This document shows positions 1 to 5,183 of a DNA stretch of 5,183 nucleotides, piece after piece. Below the pieces are notes generated by a model. That model was not told where the DNA came from. It searched no databases and saw only the letters and a list, made by a program, of their open reading frames with translations. The DNA comes from an uncultured Candidatus Altimarinota bacterium. Lineage in GTDB: Bacteria > Patescibacteriota > Gracilibacteria > UBA4473. The stretch lies in contig CALIGR010000057.1 in assembly GCA_938021445.1 (NCBI GenBank), positions 1-5,183 of the forward strand. Reading direction: 5' to 3'. Made by a program: the position numbers and the translations under genes. The first letter of the stretch is position 1, and every line of letters begins with the position of its first letter.

Positions 1-314
1 GTCGCCTGCGGCATGATCTCCCCCACGAGTGTCAGTACAATCGTACTAAAGAGAAAACTGGCGACGCCGGTAAGTACCGAGCTCGTGAGCAAGGTCAGTA
101 AAACATTGTAAGCGACATTTCCCCATAAGATCGTCGCGAGCAAAAAATTGGAATCTTCTCTAAGCTTCAGGAGTGTTGCCGCCTTTGGGTCATCGCTCGC
201 TAAGATTTTTAACCGTAAATACGGCACACTGAAGTAGGCCAGATTAAGGCCTGAAAACATCGCCGCTTTCGCTGCACAAAATAAAATCCCAAGCCAGATA
301 AACAATTCGGTCAT
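1..314 (-). CDS. CNNM/DUF21-family membrane protein, N-terminal part (cut by window edge)
   Basis: This minus-strand reading frame starts at the ATG at 314-312 and runs off the window after 104 codons without a stop. The translation begins MTELFIWLGILFC and carries the hallmarks of the DUF21 (CNNM transmembrane) domain: a first membrane helix at about residues 4-19, the motif FSGLNLAYFSV at 20-30, a polar juxtamembrane stretch (about 34-56), a second helix with TILWGNVAYN (61-70), a third helix, and GEIMPQA at 98-104. Members are Mg2+ (and possibly Na+) transporters or exporters of the cytoplasmic membrane, usually followed by a CBS pair and a CorC_HlyC domain, which would lie outside this window. 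The FSGLNL and GEIxPQA forms look closer to CNNM than to CorC/HlyC proteins, which mostly have GExxPK. The start is supported by the position of the first helix and by the promoter just upstream; there is no Shine-Dalgarno sequence. Substrate is inferred from the family only. Confidence 0.87.
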   Translation of the reverse strand, partial: MTELFIWLGILFCAAKAAMFSGLNLAYFSVPYLRLKILASDDPKAATLLKLREDSNFLLATILWGNVAYNVLLTLLTSSVLTGVASFLFSTIVLTLVGEIMPQA

Positions 315-318
315 AAGT

Positions 319-362
319 ATCAGACTATTATATCACGAATACACCTTAAATAATAGTCTGAT
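319..362. repeat. 12-bp perfect inverted repeat around the CNNM-like gene promoter
   Basis: ATCAGACTATTA (319-330) and TAATAGTCTGAT (351-362) are exact reverse complements separated by 20 bp. The left arm covers the predicted start site and part of the -10 box of the minus-strand gene, so the dyad could be an operator. In RNA it could also form a stem-loop on the plus strand, but it lacks a T-tract and does not look like a terminator. The core ATCAGACT recurs at 442-449. Confidence 0.75.
327..335 (-). promoter_or_regulatory. Extended -10 promoter for the CNNM-like gene
   Basis: Read on the minus strand, the sequence is TGATATAAT, a perfect TATAAT preceded by the TGn extended -10 element. No good -35 box lies 16-18 bp upstream, which is usual for extended -10 promoters. 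Transcription should begin near 320, only about 6 nt before the ATG at 314, so the message would be nearly leaderless. The -10 box overlaps the left arm of the inverted repeat at 319-362, so a repressor bound there could control it. The motif is seen directly; promoter activity is inferred. Confidence 0.6.
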
Positions 363-377
363 GTCATCTCAAGACTT

Positions 378-397
378 CCTGCCTGCCGGCAGGCAGG
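378..397. repeat. 20-bp GC-rich perfect palindrome
   Basis: CCTGCCTGCCGGCAGGCAGG is a perfect 20-bp palindrome with no loop, made of repeated CCTG/CAGG units in an otherwise AT-rich gap. I recall similar palindromes dispersed in intergenic regions of Patescibacteria contigs, but this comes from memory. It lies between the 5' ends of two divergent genes, so it is not placed as a terminator for either. Confidence 0.8.
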
Positions 398-480
398 GGT
401 CGGGGGATCTTTCGTATTTTTTGAGGAGTAAATTTTACAGTATCAGACTCAAGCTAGTACAACCTATTCTGAGCTTATCA

Positions 481-490
481 CTCTCGAGAG
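481..490. repeat. 10-bp palindrome CTCTCGAGAG
   Basis: This short perfect palindrome directly abuts the REP-like hairpin at 491-514 and may be part of the same repeat unit. Alone it could be chance. Confidence 0.35.
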
Positions 491-514
491 ATTCCCCGGT
501 CGGAGCCGGGGAAT
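491..514. repeat. REP/dRS3-like hairpin
   Basis: ATTCCCCGG (491-499) and CCGGGGAAT (506-514) form a perfect 9-bp stem around TCGGAG, preceded by G and followed by GACA. The overall shape, ATTCCC then a variable core then GGGAAT followed by GACA, matches the style of widely dispersed bacterial repeats such as the Neisseria dRS3 element and REP-type palindromes, which RAYT-type transposases can mobilise. No transposase gene lies in the window. Family membership is inferred from form only. Confidence 0.65.
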
Positions 515-567
515 GACAGATTAAAACAAGGTTTGGGAGATTTAATAAAAAGAGTAAACTCTAAAAA

Positions 568-1110
568 ATGTTTAGCACCTCTCTCGCTCTTATTTGTTTT
601 ATCTTGCTTCTACCGATTGCTCTGGCCGCACTTTCTCTGGCGCCATGGGTCCCAACCAAGAAGCAAGATCTCGAGCGCATCAGTCAATATAGTGATCTAA
701 AACCGGGACAGATTTTTCTAGAAATGGGGTGTGGTGATGGACGTGTCTGTACTTATATCGCGCGAAAAAACCCTGAGGCTCAAGTCATCGGGATCGAACT
801 AGCACTGTGGCTCTATGTCTATGCTCGGATAAAACAGATGATTACTGGACCTAAAAACCTAAAAATCATCTTTGGAAATGCCCTCAAACATGATTTTTCG
901 GTCATAGATGTCTTATATGTCTTTGGACTCCCTGAGACGGTTAATAAAAAGGTAAAAACAAAAGTGATCAAAGAAATGAAACCAGGCGCTAAACTTATTT
1001 CTTACATATTTACGATTAAAGACTGGCCCGGTACGATCCAAGAACACCAATCAAGCAAAGACGAAGCCCGAATTTTGGTTTACCAAAAAAAATCAGTTTC
1101 AAAGCATTGA
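568..1110 (+). CDS. Membrane-anchored FAM173-like SAM-dependent methyltransferase
   Basis: The 180-residue protein starts with an uncleaved-looking membrane helix (about residues 4-25) followed by a class I Rossmann methyltransferase domain. Visible landmarks are APWVPTKK (25-32), motif I FLEMGCGDGRV (50-60) that binds S-adenosylmethionine, the acidic end of strand 2 in GIELALWLYVYAR (75-87), VLYVFGLPE (115-123), KPGAKLIS (138-145) and DWPG (152-155). The VP before motif I, the ELxxWLxxYAR pattern, FGxP and the late WxP closely follow the layout of the FAM173 family, which includes the mitochondrial lysine methyltransferases ATPSCKMT and ANTKMT. Its position just before an ATP synthase subunit gene fits a role in methylating that complex, which is inference. 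An A-tract, not a Shine-Dalgarno site, precedes the ATG. The gene ends in TGA inside the -35 box of the next gene's promoter. Methyltransferase fold is confident; the substrate is unknown. Confidence 0.85.
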   Translation: MFSTSLALICFILLLPIALAALSLAPWVPTKKQDLERISQYSDLKPGQIFLEMGCGDGRVCTYIARKNPEAQVIGIELALWLYVYARIKQMITGPKNLKIIFGNALKHDFSVIDVLYVFGLPETVNKKVKTKVIKEMKPGAKLISYIFTIKDWPGTIQEHQSSKDEARILVYQKKSVSKH

Positions 1111-1134
1111 CATTACCCATATCTACCATAGAAT
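1107..1134 (+). promoter_or_regulatory. Sigma-70-type promoter for the ATPase B subunit gene
   Basis: A perfect -35 box TTGACA (1107-1112) is followed after 16 bp by TAGAAT (1129-1134), five of six matches to the consensus -10. The start site should lie near 1141, giving a leader of about 24 nt before the ATG at 1165. The -35 box contains the methyltransferase stop codon (1108-1110), so the two genes are packed together yet the ATPase gene has its own strong promoter. Confidence 0.75.
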
Positions 1135-1164
1135 CCGCGCGATTTAATCTAAGTTTAAAAAACT

Positions 1165-2544
1165 ATGCAAAAAGCGTATGACTCAATTCAGGCCATTGCC
1201 GGTCCAATTCTCGTAGTAGACGGCGTCAGTGGTGTAAAGTATGAAGAACTGGTAGAAGTAATTGATGAAGAAGGAAATTCTAAAATGGGGAAAGTACTCG
1301 AAGCCAATCAAGACCGAGCGATGGTCCAGATGTTTGAGTCGACTCAAGGTCTTAGTACTACAGGACTAAAAGCTAAGTTTCTTGGAAAAATTGCGAAACT
1401 TGGAGTTTCTCCTGATATGCTTGGCCGAATCTTTAATGGAGCTGGTAAACCAATCGATGGTGGCGCTAACGTTGTGGCTGAAAAAGAAATCGATATTTCT
1501 GGGAAAGCGATCAATCCTTACTCTCGAAGTTTTCCTTCTGACTTTATCCAGACTGGGGTTTCAACTATTGATGTGATGAATACGCTTGTACGAGGACAAA
1601 AACTACCGATCTTCTCTGGATCTGGGCTGCCTCATTCTGAGCTCGCGGTACAAATCGCCCGAAATGCGAAAGTAAATGACGGCTCAGAGTTTGCCGTAGT
1701 GTTTGGAGCCATGGGAGTGACATTTGAAGAAGCGATGTACTTCCAGAAAGAATTTGAACGAACTGGGGCGATTGAAAAAGCAACCCTCTTTATTAATACC
1801 GCCGCTGATCCGGTAGTTGAGAGAATCTCAGTTCCACGGATGGCGCTTTCTTACGCTGAGTACCTCGCGTTTGAAAAAGACATGCACGTACTCGTGATCC
1901 TAACCGACATGACCAATTACGCCGAAGCCCTTCGTGAAGTTTCTGCCGCGCGTAAAGAAGTGCCTGGTCGACGAGGATATCCTGGATACCTCTACACGGA
2001 TCTTTCTACCATCTACGAACGAGCAGGACGAATCAAAACCGCTAAAGGATCTGTAACACAGATGCCAATTCTTTCGATGCCGGAAGATGATATTACGCAC
2101 CCGATCCCTGATCTAACTGGATATATTACCGAAGGACAATTTGTGATGGATCGAAATCTTCACCAAAGACAAATTGCGCCTCCTGTAGACGTACTTAAGT
2201 CTCTTTCTCGTCTGGCCGGTGCTGGGATGGGAGAAGGGAAAACACGAGACGATCACAGTAAACTTAAAGATCAACTCTTCGCGTGTTACGCTCGAGGGAA
2301 AGATGTTCGAGAGCTAGCCGTTGTACTGGGAGAAAGCTCACTTTCTGATATCGATAAGATCTACCTAAAATTTGCTGAAGCCTTTGAAAAAGACTTCGTT
2401 GGACAAGGGTTTGATTCTGATCGAAACGTCATCGAGAGTCTGGATCTTGGATGGGAACTGCTCCGACCATTCCCAATCTCAGAACTCAAACGTCTCAACC
2501 AAAAAACGATCGACGCGTTCCACCCGGATCACAAGAAAAGTTAA
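1165..2544 (+). CDS. atpB: V/A-type ATP synthase subunit B
   Basis: This 459-residue protein is the non-catalytic nucleotide-binding subunit of the soluble V1/A1 head, which alternates with subunit A in a hexamer at the membrane. It aligns by eye over its whole length with Enterococcus hirae NtpB (about 458 residues). Landmarks are [10 protein letters not shown] (23-32) in the N-terminal barrel, [21 protein letters not shown] (127-147), the degenerate P-loop [13 protein letters not shown] (148-160) that marks B rather than [21 protein letters not shown] (247-266), [13 protein letters not shown] (268-280), [20 protein letters not shown] (305-324), and SLSR (346-349), whose arginine corresponds to the arginine finger reaching into the A-subunit site. 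The C-terminal helical domain is complete. The start matches family starts; no Shine-Dalgarno site is seen, only an A-rich leader. The usual neighbours A and D are absent: a methyltransferase lies before it and a terminator after it. The symbol follows V-type usage and is not F-type subunit a. Confidence 0.97.
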   Translation: MQKAYDSIQAIAGPILVVDGVSGVKYEELVEVIDEEGNSKMGKVLEANQDRAMVQMFESTQGLSTTGLKAKFLGKIAKLGVSPDMLGRIFNGAGKPIDGGANVVAEKEIDISGKAINPYSRSFPSDFIQTGVSTIDVMNTLVRGQKLPIFSGSGLPHSELAVQIARNAKVNDGSEFAVVFGAMGVTFEEAMYFQKEFERTGAIEKATLFINTAADPVVERISVPRMALSYAEYLAFEKDMHVLVILTDMTNYAEALREVSAARKEVPGRRGYPGYLYTDLSTIYERAGRIKTAKGSVTQMPILSMPEDDITHPIPDLTGYITEGQFVMDRNLHQRQIAPPVDVLKSLSRLAGAGMGEGKTRDDHSKLKDQLFACYARGKDVRELAVVLGESSLSDIDKIYLKFAEAFEKDFVGQGFDSDRNVIESLDLGWELLRPFPISELKRLNQKTIDAFHPDHKKS

Positions 2545-2567
2545 GCACTATTTAAAAAGTATAAACT

Positions 2568-2595
2568 AAAAAAACCCTCGAATGAGGGTTTTTTT
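2568..2595. terminator. Bidirectional intrinsic terminator between convergent genes
   Basis: Seven A, CCCTC, the loop GAAT, GAGGG and seven T form a perfectly symmetric 12-bp stem with a tetraloop. The T-tract serves the plus-strand ATPase gene (stop 2542-2544), and the A-tract reads as a T-tract for the minus-strand gene whose stop lies just 2 bp away at 2598-2600. One hairpin therefore ends both transcription units. Confidence 0.93.
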
Positions 2596-2597
2596 GT

Positions 2598-3404
2598 TTA
2601 GGCCGGGTTCTTCAAGTGATAAACAGCCATCGCCAGTGCATTCAGTGACGGTTTCTCCATAGGCTCATTGCCTAATTCAGATGTAAAGAATGGATTAGGA
2701 TGCCCTATCCCAAATGAATCAATGTAAGCTAATTTTTGAGCCCCTTGATCCCGACCACTAACCACACTCAAATTATCAGTAGTCAAATCCATAAAAGTAT
2801 TTAGATCGTCACGCATCATATTTAGCGCTTGAACTAAGTCTGACAATTGCTTCATTATTTGAGGATTATTTCTCACTCTTTCTATAGCCTCATTTATCGA
2901 AATCCCATATTCACTAAAAAATACATCAGGTGACGAGTAATCACCAAGTTCGTATACACCAAGATTTTCACCTGAAGCAAGTAATTCGTATTTTTCTTTT
3001 AGGATATAAACGACTAAATGATAAATCGAAAACTCGATTTTACATCGCTCAGTCAAAACTGCCGCAACTTCCTGAGTAGTTTCTCCAACTAAGCATTTAG
3101 CAGGAAAGTAGCGAGTACTTGGAATTAAATCATGAACCCGGTTACCCATGTCCTCCAAAGCTCTTTGTGCTTCTCTCAAACGCTCGCTCATTTTTGATCG
3201 GTCCCAGTAACAGCTAGAAAGCTTAATCTTCATCAAGTCTAAATCCTTCACTGATCCAGATAATTTTACTGGATCAATATCATATAAAACTGGCCTAGCG
3301 GAATTTGACTCAACTGGAATCACTGGCCCCCCTATCAATAATAAATCTGACTGAGATAAACCATCAAGCTCTTCTATAGGAGTTCTGTTTTCGCTCAGCA
3401 ACAT
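2598..3404 (-). CDS. Uncharacterised protein, possible degenerate kinase-fold domain
   Basis: I do not recognise this 268-residue protein as a named family. Its layout suggests a bacterial kinase-like fold of the aminoglycoside-phosphotransferase or lipopolysaccharide-kinase type. LMKIKL (57-62) could be the strand with the ATP-binding lysine, the helix at about 69-86 (with E74, E78 and E84) could be helix C, and TQEVAAVLTERCK (110-122) could be the strand entering the hinge. MDLTTDNLSV (205-214) matches the spacing of the catalytic loop DLxxxN (D206, N211), and KLAYIDSFG (224-232) resembles the metal-binding D-F-G region (D229). The loop lacks the usual HGD or HRD histidine, and no clear glycine loop is seen, so it may be inactive or act as a binding protein. 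There is no signal peptide or membrane helix. It follows the asparaginase-like gene by 31 bp on the same strand, so co-transcription is likely. AGG 6 nt before the ATG is a weak ribosome site. Kinase assignment is inference. Confidence 0.8.
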   Translation of the reverse strand: MLLSENRTPIEELDGLSQSDLLLIGGPVIPVESNSARPVLYDIDPVKLSGSVKDLDLMKIKLSSCYWDRSKMSERLREAQRALEDMGNRVHDLIPSTRYFPAKCLVGETTQEVAAVLTERCKIEFSIYHLVVYILKEKYELLASGENLGVYELGDYSSPDVFFSEYGISINEAIERVRNNPQIMKQLSDLVQALNMMRDDLNTFMDLTTDNLSVVSGRDQGAQKLAYIDSFGIGHPNPFFTSELGNEPMEKPSLNALAMAVYHLKNPA

Positions 3405-3435
3405 AAGCCTAATATGATGTTTTAAATAACTCTGT

Positions 3436-4758
3436 TTATACTAACTCGCCTAGCATATTCTGCTCCATTGCATCATAGAATTTACGGGCTTGGTCAGCTT
3501 TATAAATAACGCCTAAATTACCTTCTTCTGGTGGGGCAACCCCCGCTAGCCCTTGCTGGTGTAATAAAAAATTAACCTTAGCTGAAAATGCTGCGGGAGA
3601 AGTATTAATTATTGGTAAACTTCGTTGCAAGCTCCCAATTTGTTTTCGTACTGCCGCACCAGCAGAATAAGTACCGGCTTCAACTGCAGAATCAGGAAAC
3701 GGTGCTTGAAGTAAAATAAGCTTACCTTCTTCAGCTGCTTTCATGGCAATGTCGACTAAAGCGTCATCTGCGGTTGCACTCCCCAATTGTGTTAAGACAG
3801 AAACTCTTTGATCAATTATGTGTTGCGCAAAGTCAACTGCTGTCTTATCGGTTAAACTAGCAGGGATAATGTTCGCAGGCATCGTCACTCCTGTGAAAGG
3901 TTCAAAAGCACCTTTTTTAGCATATTCAATTGCGTGAGATGCAAACTCTAGATCCCCTCTGTTCTTACCGGTTCCAAAGTCTAAATGTGCTGGTGATAAT
4001 TTGTCCAAGGTACCATTACGCATAGCTTCCTCCCAATCTTTCGCATCAAATTGGGTATTCGGTTGATTCCAAGGACCAAAAGCATCAGTTGTGTGGTCCC
4101 CCATTTTATGAGCCCAAGTTCCCCGTGAGATTTTAAGGCCACAGGCGACTAAAACTTCTGTAATTCTCCTTTCTTGGCGACAAGCAATTTTAGCGGTTGT
4201 TAGTGCTCTATCTAATTGATCTTTCGCATCTGTATCCGCTTTTCTTGCTGGCACCTGAGAACCTGTAAAGATAATACTTTTAGGGAAACCTTTTAACATA
4301 AAAGATAAATAGGAAGCCCCATTTGCCATGGTATCAGTTCCATGGGTAACAATAATTGCATCATATTTATCAGAGGCCTCATTTTCCAACTTAATTATCA
4401 TTTCTGCCAAAAAACGCCAATGATCAACATTCATTTGAGATGAATCCAGATTCATCAAATCTGCCAACTTTATAGAAACTGTAGGATCTTCCGGCAATCC
4501 CAACGCTTGGAAACTCTCAGCTAAAGTTCCAGTTGGAGCTAATCCAGAGTCTGTTTCTGCAGACTGAAAAGTTCCTCCTGTGCCTAAAACTATAACTCGA
4601 GTTTTTTTATTCGCTTCTTCTGGAAGACTCTCTGCTCTAAGTCCGGCAACGAAATTGCTAAAATCTTCTTCATTCGTTGATTTCAACTCATCGTAATTGG
4701 GTGTTGATCGTTTTGAATCAACTTCTTCCGCATAACCGATTAAATCAAAAGAGGACAT
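3436..4758 (-). CDS. Asparaginase/glutaminase-family amidohydrolase
   Basis: The 440-residue protein carries the L-asparaginase N-terminal domain: VIVLGTGGTFQS (55-66) with the nucleophile threonine T63, GLAPT (72-76), LDSSQMNVDHW (104-114) with the substrate-binding S108 and Q109, and VTHGTDTMANGASY (137-150) with the second threonine T141 and D142. RGTWAHKMGDHTTDAF (212-227) supplies the likely catalytic lysine K218. The family deamidates L-asparagine or related amides, in the cytoplasm or periplasm; no signal peptide is seen here, so a cytoplasmic place is likely. Typical members have about 320-350 residues. The excess is a polar N-terminal extension of some 50 residues and a modified C-terminal half. 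There, the usual GxGN motif is not evident: the region around 325-330 reads LGSATA. Archaeal GatD has a similar length, but its N-terminal barrel is not recognisable. Exact substrate unknown. A likely promoter lies at 4795-4821, and the ATG follows an A-tract without a Shine-Dalgarno site. Confidence 0.9.
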   Translation of the reverse strand: MSSFDLIGYAEEVDSKRSTPNYDELKSTNEEDFSNFVAGLRAESLPEEANKKTRVIVLGTGGTFQSAETDSGLAPTGTLAESFQALGLPEDPTVSIKLADLMNLDSSQMNVDHWRFLAEMIIKLENEASDKYDAIIVTHGTDTMANGASYLSFMLKGFPKSIIFTGSQVPARKADTDAKDQLDRALTTAKIACRQERRITEVLVACGLKISRGTWAHKMGDHTTDAFGPWNQPNTQFDAKDWEEAMRNGTLDKLSPAHLDFGTGKNRGDLEFASHAIEYAKKGAFEPFTGVTMPANIIPASLTDKTAVDFAQHIIDQRVSVLTQLGSATADDALVDIAMKAAEEGKLILLQAPFPDSAVEAGTYSAGAAVRKQIGSLQRSLPIINTSPAAFSAKVNFLLHQQGLAGVAPPEEGNLGVIYKADQARKFYDAMEQNMLGELV

Positions 4759-4794
4759 ATAATTTTTTTTTCAATAAATAACTAATAACACTTT

Positions 4795-4821
4795 ATTCTG
4801 ATATGTAAATTAATTTGTCAA
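4795..4821 (-). promoter_or_regulatory. Probable promoter for the asparaginase-kinase-like operon
   Basis: On the minus strand a perfect -35 box TTGACA (4821-4816) is followed after a slightly short 15-bp spacer by CAGAAT (4800-4795), four of six matches. Transcription would start near 4788, about 30 nt before the ATG at 4758. The leader contains a run of nine A at 4771-4763. The -35 is convincing and the -10 is weak. Confidence 0.45.
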
Positions 4822-4889
4822 CATCCTTGGTAATCCACAATACATCACCCAATTGCACTCACCCACAAATTCACTAAATTAATCATACT

Positions 4890-5183
4890 ATGAAGATTGC
4901 ATACATTCAGGCGCAGTGGCACAAGGACATAACCGACAATTGTAAAACCAGTTTTATTGAGACGTGGGAAAAACTTGGTGAATCCAGAAACGATATTTCT
5001 TTTTTTGAAGCGCCAGGGAGTCTTGAGATTCCCCTTCTCGCTAAAAAGCTGGCAATGACAAATAATTATGACGCGGTCTGTTGCTCTGGGTTCGTCGTGG
5101 ATGGTGGTATCTACCGGCATGAATTTGTCGCACAGAGCATTTTAGATGGAATTATGCAGGTGAACCTAAAAACGGGTGTTCCG
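4890..5183 (+). CDS. ribH: Type II (RibH2-like) 6,7-dimethyl-8-ribityllumazine synthase, N-terminal part
   Basis: The frame opens at ATG 4890 and stays open for 98 codons to the window end; full members have about 150-160 residues. Lumazine synthase joins 5-amino-6-ribitylaminouracil with 3,4-dihydroxy-2-butanone 4-phosphate, the penultimate step of riboflavin synthesis, in the cytoplasm. Landmarks are KIAYIQAQWHKDI (2-14), FEAPGSLEIPLLAKKLA (39-55), YDAVCCSGFVVDGGIYRHEFVA (60-81) and QVNLKTGVP (90-98). The GGIYRHEFVA form and the W10 in QAQWH match the Brucella and Mesorhizobium RibH2 type (decameric) rather than the common RibH1 type, whose equivalent reads RGxTxHxxYV. Ungapped, the usual catalytic histidine position is R76, with H77 next to it. 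It is divergent to the asparaginase gene, with 131 bp between. No Shine-Dalgarno site is seen. A weak -35/-10 pair at 4853-4858 and 4875-4880 would give a nearly leaderless message. Confidence 0.9.
   Translation, partial: MKIAYIQAQWHKDITDNCKTSFIETWEKLGESRNDISFFEAPGSLEIPLLAKKLAMTNNYDAVCCSGFVVDGGIYRHEFVAQSILDGIMQVNLKTGVP

Larger units (their letters stand above)
316..449. repeat. 11-bp direct repeat AGTATCAGACT (316-326 and 439-449)
   Basis: AGTATCAGACT occurs exactly at 316-326 and again at 439-449, bracketing 112 bp that contain the GC-rich palindrome. The pair could be a duplicated target site around a small inserted element or two binding sites for one regulator. No terminal inverted repeats are visible just inside the copies, which weakens the insertion reading. 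Confidence 0.55.

Noticed and set aside
533..560. Possible promoter TTGGGA-16 bp-TAAACT before the methyltransferase
   Set aside because: Each box matches only four of six consensus bases in an AT-rich region; too weak to call.
315..567. CRISPR array, tRNA or riboswitch in the repeat-rich gap
   Set aside because: The repeats are few, unequally spaced and different from each other; no cloverleaf or known aptamer core is visible.
1108..1110. TGA as a sense codon (Gracilibacteria-type code)
   Set aside because: All genes are open without internal TGA, and the single TGA ends the methyltransferase at a sensible place, so the standard code is sufficient.
1382..2100. Several short open frames inside the ATPase B gene (1382-1576 plus, 1565-1783 minus, 1900-2100 minus)
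   Set aside because: All overlap a full-length, highly conserved coding sequence and their products have no recognisable features.
2372..2569. Short plus-strand frame overlapping the end of the ATPase B gene
   Set aside because: Most of it is a shifted reading of the conserved C-terminal domain and it runs into the terminator.
3436..4758. Identity as GatD of the archaeal Glu-tRNA(Gln) amidotransferase
   Set aside because: Length is similar, but the N-terminal extension does not show the GatD barrel and the neighbour is not GatE.
4845..5120. Open frame of 91 codons on the minus strand
   Set aside because: It lies opposite the lumazine synthase gene, whose plus-strand translation carries clear family motifs, and the minus-strand product resembles nothing.

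Overview
The window reads as an ordinary chromosomal segment of a bacterium with compact, mixed-strand gene order. Six genes are supported, two of them cut by the window edges: a CNNM/DUF21 membrane protein (minus, 3' end missing), a membrane-anchored FAM173-type methyltransferase (plus), the B subunit of a V/A-type ATP synthase (plus), a putative degenerate kinase-fold protein and an asparaginase-family amidohydrolase (both minus, likely one operon), and a type II (RibH2-like) lumazine synthase (plus, 3' end missing). The standard genetic code fits throughout. The lineage cannot be fixed from the sequence. The poor Shine-Dalgarno sites, an isolated V-type ATPase gene, and a GC-rich 20-bp palindrome of a kind I recall from Patescibacteria (CPR) contigs make a Patescibacteria-like genome possible, at low confidence.

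Layout. Bases 1-314 hold the N-terminal 104 residues of the CNNM-like protein, driven by an extended -10 promoter that leaves almost no leader. Bases 315-567 have no gene but are rich in dyads: a 12-bp inverted repeat, a 20-bp GC-rich palindrome, and a REP/dRS3-like hairpin, together with three copies of ATCAGACT. Bases 568-1110 encode the methyltransferase, and its stop codon lies inside the -35 box of a strong promoter for the ATPase B subunit gene (1165-2544). A symmetric hairpin with an A-tract and a T-tract (2568-2595) separates this plus-strand pair from the convergent minus-strand pair (2598-3404 and 3436-4758). A 131-bp AT-rich divergent region then leads to the lumazine synthase gene at 4890.

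How the genes may work together. The methyltransferase resembles the eukaryotic FAM173 proteins, one of which (ATPSCKMT) methylates the ATP synthase c-ring lysine. Finding a relative directly before an ATP synthase subunit gene suggests, but does not prove, a bacterial enzyme acting on the ATP synthase. The B subunit lacks its usual neighbours A and D, so the ATP synthase genes must be split across the genome. The asparaginase-like enzyme and the kinase-like protein are 31 bp apart in the same direction and are probably co-transcribed; no functional link between them is known to me.
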